A DNA stretch of 48,288 bases from positions 1 through 48,288 of the forward strand of contig NZ_PNDS01000003.1 in the NCBI RefSeq assembly GCF_005886535.1. The letters run 5' to 3'. The notes under the pieces are model-generated. The model saw nothing but the letters and a program-made list of their open reading frames with translations. It was not told where the DNA came from and did not search any database. This DNA comes from Pseudoalteromonas sp. S2755 (GTDB taxonomy: Bacteria; Pseudomonadota; Gammaproteobacteria; Enterobacterales; Alteromonadaceae). Each line of letters opens with the position of its first letter. Position 1 is the first letter of the stretch. The translations under genes and the position numbers were made by a program. This document shows, one piece after another, positions 25,005 through 35,858 of the stretch.

Positions 25005-27074
25005 TTAATTTTGTAACACTGAAATATCTGCAGTATTAAGGAATAACTTACTCAACTGACTAAGTAGTGCTAAACGATTGGCTTTAACCGCTTCATCGTC
25101 CGCCATTACCATAACGTTATCAAAGAAGTTATCTACTGCTTCACGTAAACTCGCTAAACGCGTCAGTGCAGTTTGATAATCACCTTCAGCATAAACAGGT
25201 GCAAGCTCAGCAGTTAACGCAGCAACTTGTGCAGCCAATGTTTGCTCAGCTTCTTCTTGCAGGAGTGAGCTCTCCACCGCAGCTTCTGACGCGACGTTAT
25301 TCTTCGCTAGAATGTTGTTTACACGCTTATTGGCAGCGGCTAACCCCTCAGCTTCCGTCAACGTTCTAAAGTGACTAACCGCTTTTACTCGGCGATCAAA
25401 ATCAACTGGACTCGTTGGACGTCTTGCAAGTACAGCCTGGATCACATCAACGCTAATACCTTCATCTTGGTACCAAGCACGGAAACGACCTAACATAAAC
25501 TCAACCACTTCATCGGCAACATTTGCATTGCTTAGCTTATCACCGAATAACGTCATTGCTTTGGCAACGATATCCTGAATATCTAATGGTAGTTCTTTTT
25601 CTACCATAATACGCAATGCGCCGATGGCAGCACGGCGAAGTGCAAACGGGTCTTTATCGCCTTTTGGTGTCTGGCCGATACCAAAAATGCCAACCAGAGT
25701 ATCAAACTTATCCGCAAGCGCCACAGCAAAACTGATTGGGTTAGACGGTAGATTATCACCAGCAAAACGCGGCATATATTGCTCATTTTGTGCTAGTGCG
25801 ACTTCTTCCGCTTCACCATCAATACGCGCGTAATGCATACCCATCACGCCCTGAACATCAGTAAACTCCATGACCATTTCAGTCATAAGATCCGTTTTAC
25901 TTAGCAAACCTGCACGCTCTGCTAGCGCCTTATCAGCACCAAGCAGCTCCGCAATAAAACCTGCGAGTGCCGAAATACGCTCTGACTTGTCTTTTAGTGT
26001 GCCAAGCTGCTTCTGAAATAACACTGAATCAAGTGACTCAAGACGGCTTTCCAGCGTTTTCTTCTTATCCGTTTCAAAGAAGAACTGAGCATCTGCCAGA
26101 CGCGGGCGAACCACTTTCTCGTTACCCGAGATCACTACGCTCGGATCTTTACTTTCAATGTTAGAAACAAACAAGAACTTGTTGATCAAGTTGCCTTGCT
26201 TATCTAATAGTGGAAAGTACTTTTGGTCGTCTTTCATGGTGTAGATAAGTGCTTCATCTGGCACTTGCAAGAAGGCTTCTTCAAAAGAAGCAACTAAAGT
26301 GACTGGCCACTCGACTAGCGATGTAACTTCTTCAAGAAGGTCTTCATCCATCGCGACTTGCGCGCCGAGCTTTTCAGCTTCAGCTTCAATTTGGCCTCGA
26401 ATTAACGCTTTACGTGCTTCGTAATCCGCAATAACGTATGCACCTTTTAGCACTGCATGACTATCATCCGCATGTTCAACACGAACACGCTCAGGGTGAT
26501 GGAAGCGATGTCCCTGCAGCTCATTGCTGATAGCTTTACCTAGCACTTCACCTTCAACTTGTTGACTACCAAGTAGTGCAGCCACGGTATGTACTGGACG
26601 GATAAATTGCGTCTTGTTCGCACCCCAGCGCATCGGCTTTGGAATAGGTAACTTAGCCAGTGCTTTATTGATCACATCGCTTAGTAACGCTAAGGTCTGT
26701 TGCCCCTCCACTTTCGCTTTGTGTAGCAGCCAAGTGCCTTTATCAGTTTCTAAACGCTCAGCATCATTAATATCAATACCACAACCACGAGCCCAACCTA
26801 GCGCCGCTTTAGTCGCGTTACCATCGGCGTCAAATGCTGCCTGAATAGCAGGACCACGCTTTTCGACTACTTTGTCGGCCTGTTGCGTTTGTAATGCTTT
26901 AACTTGAATACCTAAGCGACGAGGTGATGCATACCAGCTCACGCCTTCATGACTAAGCTCTAATGCTTCAAGTTCTTGCCTAGTATTTTCTGCGAATGAC
27001 TCAGCAAGGTTGCGTAACGCCTTTGGTGGTAGCTCTTCAGTACCAATTTCTACGAGTAAGTTTTCAGTCGACAT
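25005..27074 (-). CDS. glyS: Glycyl-tRNA synthetase beta subunit
   Basis: The product (689 aa, standard length) is the beta chain of the alpha2beta2 glycyl-tRNA synthetase and supplies most of the tRNA contacts. It starts [20 protein letters not shown], the conserved beta-subunit N terminus. It contains the degenerate HD-like and tRNA-binding regions, including [15 protein letters not shown] near 470, and ends with an anticodon-binding-type helical domain with [22 protein letters not shown]. It overlaps the glyQ stop by one base (TAATG), so the subunits are translationally coupled. Confidence 0.97.
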   Translation of the reverse strand: MSTENLLVEIGTEELPPKALRNLAESFAENTRQELEALELSHEGVSWYASPRRLGIQVKALQTQQADKVVEKRGPAIQAAFDADGNATKAALGWARGCGIDINDAERLETDKGTWLLHKAKVEGQQTLALLSDVINKALAKLPIPKPMRWGANKTQFIRPVHTVAALLGSQQVEGEVLGKAISNELQGHRFHHPERVRVEHADDSHAVLKGAYVIADYEARKALIRGQIEAEAEKLGAQVAMDEDLLEEVTSLVEWPVTLVASFEEAFLQVPDEALIYTMKDDQKYFPLLDKQGNLINKFLFVSNIESKDPSVVISGNEKVVRPRLADAQFFFETDKKKTLESRLESLDSVLFQKQLGTLKDKSERISALAGFIAELLGADKALAERAGLLSKTDLMTEMVMEFTDVQGVMGMHYARIDGEAEEVALAQNEQYMPRFAGDNLPSNPISFAVALADKFDTLVGIFGIGQTPKGDKDPFALRRAAIGALRIMVEKELPLDIQDIVAKAMTLFGDKLSNANVADEVVEFMLGRFRAWYQDEGISVDVIQAVLARRPTSPVDFDRRVKAVSHFRTLTEAEGLAAANKRVNNILAKNNVASEAAVESSLLQEEAEQTLAAQVAALTAELAPVYAEGDYQTALTRLASLREAVDNFFDNVMVMADDEAVKANRLALLSQLSKLFLNTADISVLQN

Positions 27075-27976
27075 TATTTATCCTTACAAAGCGGGAAGCC
27101 AAGTGCTTCACGTGCATCATAGTAAGCCTGTGCACAGGCTTTTGATAAAGCACGAACTCTTAATATATAGCGCTGACGCTCAGTTACTGAGATAGCGTGA
27201 CGTGCGTCTAACAGGTTAAATGCATGAGATGCCTTCATTACCTGCTCATAAGCTGGTAGAGGAAGACCTGCTTCAATTAGTTTTTCGCTTTCTTTTTCAC
27301 ACTGGTCAAACTGTTTGAATAATGCCTCTACATCCGCATATTCAAAGTTATATGTCGACTGTTCTATCTCGTTTTGCATGAACACGTCACCATAAGTTAC
27401 GCGTCCCATTGGACCATCTGTCCAAACGAGATCATAAATGCTATCTACACCTTGTATATACATTGCAAGGCGCTCTAAACCATAAGTAATTTCACCCGTT
27501 ACCGGTGAACATTCAATACCGCCAACTTGCTGGAAGTAGGTAAACTGAGTCACTTCCATGCCATTCAACCATACTTCCCAACCTAATCCCCAAGCACCTA
27601 GCGTTGGTGATTCCCAGTTGTCTTCAACAAAACGTACTTCGTGCGTCAATGTATCAATGCCCAGCGCTTCTAGAGAGCCGAGGTAGAGTTCCTGAATATT
27701 CTCAGGCGATGGCTTCAATACAACTTGGAATTGGTAGTAATGCTGAAGACGGTTAGGGTTTTCACCATAGCGACCATCTGTCGGGCGGCGACAAGGTTGT
27801 ACGTATGCGCTCGACATTGGCTCAGGACCAATGGACTTAAGGAAGGTCATCGGGTGGAATGTACCCGCACCAACTTCCATATCTAAAGGTTGAGCTACAA
27901 CACAGCCTTGCTGCGCCCAGTAATCCTGTAAAGCCAGGATCAAACCTTGGAAGGTTTTGATATCGTATTTTTGCAT
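27074..27976 (-). CDS. glyQ: Glycyl-tRNA synthetase alpha subunit
   Basis: The product (300 aa) is the catalytic alpha subunit of class II glycyl-tRNA synthetase. Class II motifs are visible: [32 protein letters not shown] in parts near 45-75, [10 protein letters not shown] near 81, and the motif 3-type [14 protein letters not shown] near 175. It is first in the glyQS unit and is separated from gyrB by a strong terminator. In the 135 bases upstream a TATACT element is visible on the minus strand, but no good -35 accompanies it. Confidence 0.97.
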   Translation of the reverse strand: MQKYDIKTFQGLILALQDYWAQQGCVVAQPLDMEVGAGTFHPMTFLKSIGPEPMSSAYVQPCRRPTDGRYGENPNRLQHYYQFQVVLKPSPENIQELYLGSLEALGIDTLTHEVRFVEDNWESPTLGAWGLGWEVWLNGMEVTQFTYFQQVGGIECSPVTGEITYGLERLAMYIQGVDSIYDLVWTDGPMGRVTYGDVFMQNEIEQSTYNFEYADVEALFKQFDQCEKESEKLIEAGLPLPAYEQVMKASHAFNLLDARHAISVTERQRYILRVRALSKACAQAYYDAREALGFPLCKDK

Positions 27977-28110
27977 AGTTGGCTTATTTTTATCTGGTAC
28001 TTATCGTATGTAAACGCCTGCAGTAATTTGGCGCTCACGCTAGATTCAATGATTGAAAATTATGCTCAGTATACCGCGAGCGCAGAAGGGTTTTAAGCTT
28101 TAAAGCATAA

Positions 28111-28137
28111 AAAAAGGAGGGAAAACCCCTCCTTTTT
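28111..28137 (-). terminator. Terminator of the dnaA-dnaN-recF-gyrB unit
   Basis: An 11-bp stem (28111-28121 with 28127-28137, AAAAAGGAGGG / CCCTCCTTTTT) encloses a 5-base loop, with seven T following on the minus strand. It lies 15 bases beyond gyrB. Confidence 0.92.
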
Positions 28138-28152
28138 ACTAGATGTTTGAGT

Positions 28153-30582
<2,430 letters not shown>

Positions 30583-31671
30583 TTATTTTGTTATTAAGCT
30601 GCCATGTTCCACGTGGAACATTTTAATTTCACGTTCCATTGGTTCAATAACGGCGGCAATACTTTCTGGAGTGATAGCAGTGATAAATAGCTGTGACTGA
30701 CATTGCGCCAACAGACGCGATACCGCCACCTTAGTATCTTCACTAAGCTCCGAAGGTAAATCATCAATAAGCAGAATTGACTGCTTATTACTCTCTTGGT
30801 CAATCAAACTGTTTTGCATTACTTTTAGTGCATACAGTAATAACTTGAGTTGGCCACGAGAAAAAATATGTTCTACGCTGTTTCCTTGAGTATAAAAGTT
30901 AAAGTCAGCCTTATGCGGCCCTTTACTTGTATAGCCAAGTTTTACATCTCGCTCTAACTGATTCGTTAATACCTCAGCTAGCTCCCCCTTCCAGCCCGCT
31001 TGAAAGCGAATTTCAAGGCCTTTAAATATAGGGCTTATATCCCCTATCTTATCAAAAAAATGCGTCTGAAACCTACCTATATAAGCCTCTCTAAACATAT
31101 TTATTTGCTCAGCAAGGCGTACAAACTCCTTATCCCAATAACTTAGATGGGATTGGAGATCTCTCGGTTTAGATTTCAATAAAGCATTACGTTGCTTGAG
31201 CACCTGATTGAACATTTTCCATGTGGAATAGAACTGATGTTCCACGTGGAACACACCTAAATCAAGAAACTTACGACGCTCTTTTGGACCACCAAAAAAC
31301 AGCTCATAGCTTTCTGGTGTAATAACTTGAACAGGTAAAACCTGTGCCAATTCTGCCACTTTCCGACTTGCCTGCCCCTGAATTCGAAGCTTAGTTTCAC
31401 CACTGGTATATTTACTAATGCCAAGCGGTATAGACAAGTTATATAGTTGTTTTTTAGCATGAACAACGCAATGAGAAGCTTCATGCTTGATCATTAATTT
31501 TTGCAGATTGGTACGGAAAGATTTACCACTGGAGAGAAAGTAAATGGCTTCAAGCAGACTGGTTTTACCGCTACCATTTTCACCGAGAATGACATTAACG
31601 GCATTGCTAGGTGAAAGCGCCATCGCCTCAATGTTTCGAAACGCATTGAGGCTAAGGTGAGTTAAACTCAT
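30583..31671 (-). CDS. recF: DNA repair ATPase RecF
   Basis: The product (362 aa) is an SMC-like ABC ATPase that helps load RecA at gaps. The Walker A motif GENGSGKTSLLEA lies near 30-42, the signature region FSRGQLKLLLYAL near 275, and a Walker B type run (SILLIDDLPSELS) near 300-312. Two perfect parS palindromes lie inside the gene and each encodes FHVEH in the same frame, at residues 141-145 and 352-356. The second sits in a C-terminal tail. The gene starts 4 bases after dnaN. Confidence 0.96.
   Translation of the reverse strand: MSLTHLSLNAFRNIEAMALSPSNAVNVILGENGSGKTSLLEAIYFLSSGKSFRTNLQKLMIKHEASHCVVHAKKQLYNLSIPLGISKYTSGETKLRIQGQASRKVAELAQVLPVQVITPESYELFFGGPKERRKFLDLGVFHVEHQFYSTWKMFNQVLKQRNALLKSKPRDLQSHLSYWDKEFVRLAEQINMFREAYIGRFQTHFFDKIGDISPIFKGLEIRFQAGWKGELAEVLTNQLERDVKLGYTSKGPHKADFNFYTQGNSVEHIFSRGQLKLLLYALKVMQNSLIDQESNKQSILLIDDLPSELSEDTKVAVSRLLAQCQSQLFITAITPESIAAVIEPMEREIKMFHVEHGSLITK
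30605..30620. promoter_or_regulatory. parS centromere site (ParB binding) near the recF 3' end
   Basis: TGTTCCACGTGGAACA is a perfect 16-bp palindrome (18 bp with the flanking A/T) and matches the chromosomal parS sequence known in Pseudomonas. It differs from the wider bacterial parS only by the C/G pair at positions 5 and 12. It lies within the last codons of recF. Confidence 0.88.
31238..31253. promoter_or_regulatory. parS centromere site (ParB binding) within recF
   Basis: This is a second perfect copy of TGTTCCACGTGGAACA, 633 bp from the first and inside recF codons 140-145. A degenerate copy (31215-31230, 13 of 16 bases matching) lies 7 bases away. Confidence 0.88.
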
Positions 31672-31675
31672 AAAT

Positions 31676-32782
31676 CTATAAACGCATCGGCATAACTACA
31701 TACATTGCATGTTCGTCACCAGCGGCTTCAATAAGCGCACTGCTGTTTGCATCAGAAAGCGTAAATTGCACATCTTCAGACTTTATTGTATTTAACACAT
31801 CTAATAAGTAAGAAACGTTAAAACCTACTTCAAGATCATCGCCTTGATAACCTACCTCAACAATTTCTTCAGCTTGCTCCTGCTCTGGGTTATTGGCACT
31901 AATTTTCAATTGCCCACTACTCAGATTCAATCGCACGCCGCGAAACTTCTCATTAGAAAGAATAGATACGCGCTGAAATGCACTACGTAGCCAATCGCGG
32001 TTTGCGGTAACCAGCTTGTCCCCGCCACGAGGTAATACGCGACGATAATCAGGGAATCGCCCATCCACCAGCTTACTCGTAAAAGTAAATTCGCTGTCGA
32101 TGATACGCACATGATTAGCGCCAAATTGAATGGTGATAGTTTCATCATCCGCAGGCAATAAGCGCATGATCTCTTGTACGCCCTTACGAGGAATGATCAA
32201 TTGACGTTGCGTTTGTAATGACTCAGGTAATTTTTGCTGCGCAATTGCCAGACGGTGACCGTCAGTGGCTACCGTTTTAATTTCACTATTATCTACTTCA
32301 AACGACATACCATTTAAATAGTAACGTACGTCTTGGTTAGCCATAGAAAAGTGCGTTGCTTCTAGCAATTTTCTCAGCTCTAAACGCGTTATGGCAAACT
32401 CAACCTCACCGTCCCATTCTTCAAGATTAGGGAAATCTTCGGCTGCTAAGGTTGTCAATGAAAAGCGACTTTGACCGCTAGTCAATAAAAGTTGATGCTC
32501 CTGACTACTCAGCACTAAATCAGAGTTATCAGGCAAGCTCTTACAAATATCTAGGAGCTTTTTCGCCGGCAAAGTGATCTTGGCGTCTGGCACATTTGTT
32601 TCAAGGGCAACAGATGCAACAAGCTCTATCTCTAAATCTGTACCTGTCATATGTAATGCGCCATTTTTCACTTCTAGCAATACATTAGACAAAATAGGTA
32701 GTGTATGTTTGCGCTCAATGGCACCCGACACCTGTACCAGTGGCTTTAAAAATAGTTCTCTTGGAATCGTTATTTGCATCAT
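31676..32782 (-). CDS. dnaN: DNA polymerase III beta sliding clamp
   Basis: The product (368 aa) is the ring-shaped processivity clamp of the replicative polymerase. Three structurally similar domains are present; the first begins MQITIPRELFLKPLVQVSGAIERKHTLPILSN, split near residue 120, and the C terminus MYVVMPMRL closes the protein-binding pocket. Two ATG codons in a row start the gene, so the first residue is uncertain by one. AAGGG lies upstream, and the gene follows dnaA by 7 bases. Confidence 0.98.
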   Translation of the reverse strand: MMQITIPRELFLKPLVQVSGAIERKHTLPILSNVLLEVKNGALHMTGTDLEIELVASVALETNVPDAKITLPAKKLLDICKSLPDNSDLVLSSQEHQLLLTSGQSRFSLTTLAAEDFPNLEEWDGEVEFAITRLELRKLLEATHFSMANQDVRYYLNGMSFEVDNSEIKTVATDGHRLAIAQQKLPESLQTQRQLIIPRKGVQEIMRLLPADDETITIQFGANHVRIIDSEFTFTSKLVDGRFPDYRRVLPRGGDKLVTANRDWLRSAFQRVSILSNEKFRGVRLNLSSGQLKISANNPEQEQAEEIVEVGYQGDDLEVGFNVSYLLDVLNTIKSEDVQFTLSDANSSALIEAAGDEHAMYVVMPMRL

Positions 32783-32789
32783 TTAACCC

Positions 32790-34190
32790 TTAAGAAGACA
32801 GCGTTCTAATTAAGTTTTGATAATCTTCTTTTACCTCATGACTTTCATCACGAAGTGCTTTTACTTTTCTACACGCGTGTAACACGGTGGTATGGTCGCG
32901 GCCACCAAATGCATCACCTATTTCTGGTAAGCTGTGGTTTGTCAGTTCTTTAGACAATGCCATGGCAACTTGTCTTGGTCTTGCAACTGAGCGGCTACGA
33001 CGTTTTGACAATAAGTCAGAAACACGAATTCGATAATATTCCGCTACGGTGCGCTGGATATTATCGATGGTAACGAGTTTGTCCTGTAGCGCTAGTAAGT
33101 CACGTAGCGCCTCTTTAACAAAGTCGATAGAAATTGGACGACCAGTGAAGTTGGCATTAGCTATCACGCGGTTTAACGCACCTTCTAACTCTCGCACATT
33201 TGAGCGTAATTTCTTAGCGATAAAAAAGGCAACTTCGTGTGGCAAGTTAATATTACTTTGCTGCGCTTTCTTCATTAAAATAGCAACGCGAGTCTCTAAT
33301 TCTGGTGGCTCAATAGCAATAGTTAACCCCCAACCAAAACGCGACTTCAGTCGGTCCTCAACCCCTTCTATTTCTTTAGGGTAACGGTCAGAAGTTAGAA
33401 TAATTTGTTGGTTTCCTTCAAGCAGCGCATTAAATGTATGGAAGAATTCTTCTTGCGAACGCTCTTTGTTTGCAAAGAATTGGATATCATCAATCATCAA
33501 TGCATCAACGCTGCGGTAGTAACGCTTAAATTCTTCAATGGCATTATTTTGTAGTGCTTTAACCATGTCCTGAACAAAACGCTCTGAATGCATATAAACA
33601 ATTTTTGCATCCGGTTTTTGTTCAATGATGCCATTACCTACGGCGTGTAACAGGTGCGTCTTACCCAAACCTGTACCACCATAAATAAATACGGGGTTGA
33701 ATGCAGAACCTGGATTATCAGCAACTTGTGTTGCAGCAGCTTTAGCCAGCTGGTTAGATTTACCTTCTACAAAGTTATCAAAGGTATAATTCTCTTTGAT
33801 ATTAGACTTGTGTGAAGATTTAGGAGCCGGCTCAACTTTTTCTGCCATTTTTGGCTGAGTGCCTTGCAGCATAGACACGTTATCCGCTGCATGACCTACA
33901 CTTGCAGCCTTTTCGCTGGATACACTGGGTTGTGCAGCCAACACAGGTTTGCTACCTACATCAAAGCGCAGCTCTGGTGCTTCATCACCACAGATCTCAA
34001 TCAGTAGTTCATTGATGCGGTGGAGATACTTTTCCCGTACCCAATCTAATACGAAACGATTTGGCGCATAGATAGTTAGCGTATCATCAGTACTTTCTGC
34101 CTGTAGTGGTCTAACCCACATGCTAAATTGCTGAGATGGCAATTCATCTTGCAAAACATATAAACAACTTTGCCAAACCGACAGATACAC
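32790..34190 (-). CDS. dnaA: Chromosomal replication initiator DnaA
   Basis: The product (466 aa) is the AAA+ initiator that binds DnaA boxes and opens the origin. Domain I ([29 protein letters not shown]) is at about 3-32, with a variable linker to about 125. Domain III has Walker [16 protein letters not shown] and Walker [11 protein letters not shown], and domain IV has the DNA-binding signature [17 protein letters not shown] start at the GTG at 34190 (V-Y-L-S-V-W-Q), which aligns with the E. coli start and has GGAG six bases upstream; the TTG four codons earlier is part of that ribosome site. Confidence 0.98.
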   Translation of the reverse strand: MYLSVWQSCLYVLQDELPSQQFSMWVRPLQAESTDDTLTIYAPNRFVLDWVREKYLHRINELLIEICGDEAPELRFDVGSKPVLAAQPSVSSEKAASVGHAADNVSMLQGTQPKMAEKVEPAPKSSHKSNIKENYTFDNFVEGKSNQLAKAAATQVADNPGSAFNPVFIYGGTGLGKTHLLHAVGNGIIEQKPDAKIVYMHSERFVQDMVKALQNNAIEEFKRYYRSVDALMIDDIQFFANKERSQEEFFHTFNALLEGNQQIILTSDRYPKEIEGVEDRLKSRFGWGLTIAIEPPELETRVAILMKKAQQSNINLPHEVAFFIAKKLRSNVRELEGALNRVIANANFTGRPISIDFVKEALRDLLALQDKLVTIDNIQRTVAEYYRIRVSDLLSKRRSRSVARPRQVAMALSKELTNHSLPEIGDAFGGRDHTTVLHACRKVKALRDESHEVKEDYQNLIRTLSS

Positions 34191-34202
34191 TCTGAACTCC
34201 AA

Positions 34203-34640
34203 TAGGTTTTGATTCCCGGGAATAAAAAATAGAGCATTCAGATCTAGAATAGTCAGATCTAAATGAAAGGATCGCCGGAAATACTTAGTTTTTATTACAA
34301 AATCACTGGTGGAAGCGGGGTATTATGAAGTGATCTTATCCACAAGTTCAATATTGACATTTAGAAAAAGCAAGATCTCACCCTAGTAAAAAAATAAACG
34401 CATGAAATTTAAAGGTTTTTATTTTTTACCCACAAGTAAGATCATAGCAAAAAACTCTCCCGATCTCACCCCAAAATTAAGATCAAATTTAGTTTTCCAG
34501 AGCTTTTCCTATTCTTACTAAATGCTATAATGCCGCCCATCGGATCAGATCTATGCAGATCGATTTCGTATTGATCCTACTTTATGTAGATCGTCTATGT
34601 TTGCTCGATAGCTTTGCCAAGTTTTGTCTATATAAAGGAT
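34203..34640. other. Candidate replication origin or Dam/DnaA-controlled dnaA regulatory region
   Basis: The 608-base gap between dnaA and rpmH has no gene. It holds 15 GATC sites (34241 to 34785), 13 of them within 34241-34592, where about two would be expected by chance in 550 bases. A perfect DnaA box TTATCCACA is at 34336-34344, with near-perfect boxes at 34426-34434 (TTACCCACA) and 34655-34663 (TGTGGATTA). An A/T-rich stretch lies at about 34385-34430. Genes diverge from this gap. In Pseudomonas the origin lies at dnaA-rpmH; in E. coli and Vibrio it is near mnmG, which is outside this window. The alternative is a sequestrable dnaA promoter. Confidence 0.6.
34322..34351 (-). promoter_or_regulatory. 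Predicted dnaA promoter with a DnaA box in its spacer
   Basis: On the minus strand TTGAAC (34346-34351) is followed by an 18-base spacer and CATAAT (34322-34327). The perfect DnaA box (34336-34344) and a GATC (34332-34335) fall in the spacer, fitting autorepression by DnaA and Dam-dependent sequestration. The leader to the GTG start is about 125 bases. Confidence 0.5.
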
Positions 34641-34688
34641 ATAGAACCTCTCGCTGTGGATTATTTAGTCACAGAGAACAGATTTTGA

Positions 34689-34717
34689 TTGACTTTAGAC
34701 GCGCTCAGCTTTAATAT
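34689..34717 (+). promoter_or_regulatory. Predicted rpmH promoter
   Basis: TTGACT (34689-34694), a 17-base spacer and TAATAT (34712-34717) are followed by the GC-rich discriminator CTCGCGCTCGC, as at growth-rate-controlled promoters. A leader of about 75 bases contains a small hairpin (34731-34744). A second -10, TATAAT at 34526-34531, has a poor -35. Confidence 0.65.
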
Positions 34718-34798
34718 CTCGCGCTCGCAATGGCACCTGTGCCAGGATCGCGACCTGCATAGGATGTTTTAACTTTTAACCGATCGGATGGAATTGTT

Positions 34799-34933
34799 AT
34801 GAAAAGAACTTTTCAACCTAGCGTACTTAAGCGCAAGCGCACTCACGGTTTCCGTGCTCGCATGGCGACTAAGAACGGTCGTAAAGTATTAGCACGTCGT
34901 CGTGCTAAAGGCCGTAAAGTACTTTCTGCTTAA
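34799..34933 (+). CDS. rpmH: 50S ribosomal protein L34
   Basis: The product is 44 residues ([20 protein letters not shown] at the start, ending KGRKVLSA), very rich in Arg and Lys, and matches L34 along its full length. It is a late-assembling protein of the large ribosomal subunit. It opens the conserved rpmH-rnpA-yidD-yidC series on the plus strand, and rnpA starts 6 bases after its stop. GGATGG lies upstream of the ATG. It faces dnaA across the GATC-rich gap. Confidence 0.98.
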   Translation: MKRTFQPSVLKRKRTHGFRARMATKNGRKVLARRRAKGRKVLSA

Positions 34934-34939
34934 TATTTA

Positions 34940-35374
34940 GTGGAAGACTTTAGCTTTAGCAGGGAGTTACGTCTGTTAACTCCCTCGCATTACTCCCGCA
35001 TATTTCAAGAGCCAGCTCGCGCTGCTACGCCTTATTTTACTCTACTCGCAAAACCAAATGATGTTGGTCATCCAAGACTCGGTTTAACTGTAGCTAAAAA
35101 ACGCTGCAAAAAAGCATGTCAACGAAACCGTATCAAACGACTTGCCCGAGAAAGCTTTCGATTAAATCGTCATAAACTTGATAATATCGATATTGTGTTG
35201 ATGGTCAAAACTGGTGTTGACGAGCAATCTAATGAAGAGCTAACTAAACAGCTCACTAAAATGTGGCGCAAAATAAATGAGCGTTGTAAGCCAGGTGCAC
35301 CTAAACCACCTTTTAAGCCAAAGCCTCAGCACAAACGTTCAAAAAATCCTCAAGCTAACGCGAAAAAGCAATAA
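34940..35374 (+). CDS. rnpA: Ribonuclease P protein component
   Basis: The product (144 aa) is the protein subunit of RNase P, which matures the 5' ends of tRNAs together with the RNA subunit. The core is FSRELRLLTPSHYSRIFQEP and the RNR signature in CKKACQRNRIKRLARESFR near 57-75. The C-terminal tail (from about 112) is long, Lys/Pro-rich and not conserved, so the protein is somewhat longer than usual. The start is GTG, immediately after rpmH. The next gene is 173 bases away, an unusually wide gap for this operon. Confidence 0.95.
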   Translation: MEDFSFSRELRLLTPSHYSRIFQEPARAATPYFTLLAKPNDVGHPRLGLTVAKKRCKKACQRNRIKRLARESFRLNRHKLDNIDIVLMVKTGVDEQSNEELTKQLTKMWRKINERCKPGAPKPPFKPKPQHKRSKNPQANAKKQ

Positions 35375-35547
35375 TCTGCTTTAGCCTTTCCTTTTTACGG
35401 CGCATTTACCCTTGCTAGCATAGTAATTTTACGCCAATTAAGGTAAGGTTAGCTCACCTTTTAATCAGCTATATCAATGGAAAAATAGTCTGTTTTTGCC
35501 TACCTGGGTTGAAGCAGTAAATTGAGGAAATTGATATCTACAAAGCC

Positions 35548-35850
35548 ATGAATTCAACTTCAGGGCGTAGCAAGATCAGAAATCAGTTCAAAGCAGTTTG
35601 TTCGCTTCCCAAGCACCTGCTTATATTGCTGATCCGCGGTTATCAACAATGGATTAGCCCCCTACTAGGGCCTCATTGTCGCTTTAACCCGACCTGTTCT
35701 AGTTATGCAATTCAAGCAATTAATTTACATGGAATTGCAAAAGGGAGTTGGTTAGCGGTTAAACGCATATTAAAATGTCACCCTTTGAGCGCAGGTGGAG
35801 ATGATCCTGTACCTGTGAAGTCGACTAAAGTTAAACAACACGAGAAATAA
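35548..35850 (+). CDS. yidD: Membrane protein insertion efficiency factor YidD
   Basis: The product (100 aa) is a small membrane-associated protein that assists YidC. The family core [32 protein letters not shown] is visible near 28-59 (in pieces), with the invariant C-x5-C spacing around RFNPTCS and [15 protein letters not shown] near 77-90. A 20-residue N-terminal extension precedes the usual start region. There is no good ribosome site near the ATG; GAGGA lies about 20 bases upstream. It ends 8 bases before yidC. Confidence 0.93.
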   Translation: MNSTSGRSKIRNQFKAVCSLPKHLLILLIRGYQQWISPLLGPHCRFNPTCSSYAIQAINLHGIAKGSWLAVKRILKCHPLSAGGDDPVPVKSTKVKQHEK

Positions 35851-35858
35851 GAGCTGTT

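Noticed and set aside
27977..28110. A T-box or other glycine-responsive leader upstream of glyQ
   Set aside because: No T-box sequence or glycine riboswitch fold is visible, and T-boxes are not expected in gammaproteobacteria.
34203..34798. Assigning the origin here with certainty
   Set aside because: A GATC and DnaA-box cluster also marks the dnaA promoter in E. coli, and the mnmG-side origin region lies outside the window, so the call stays a candidate.
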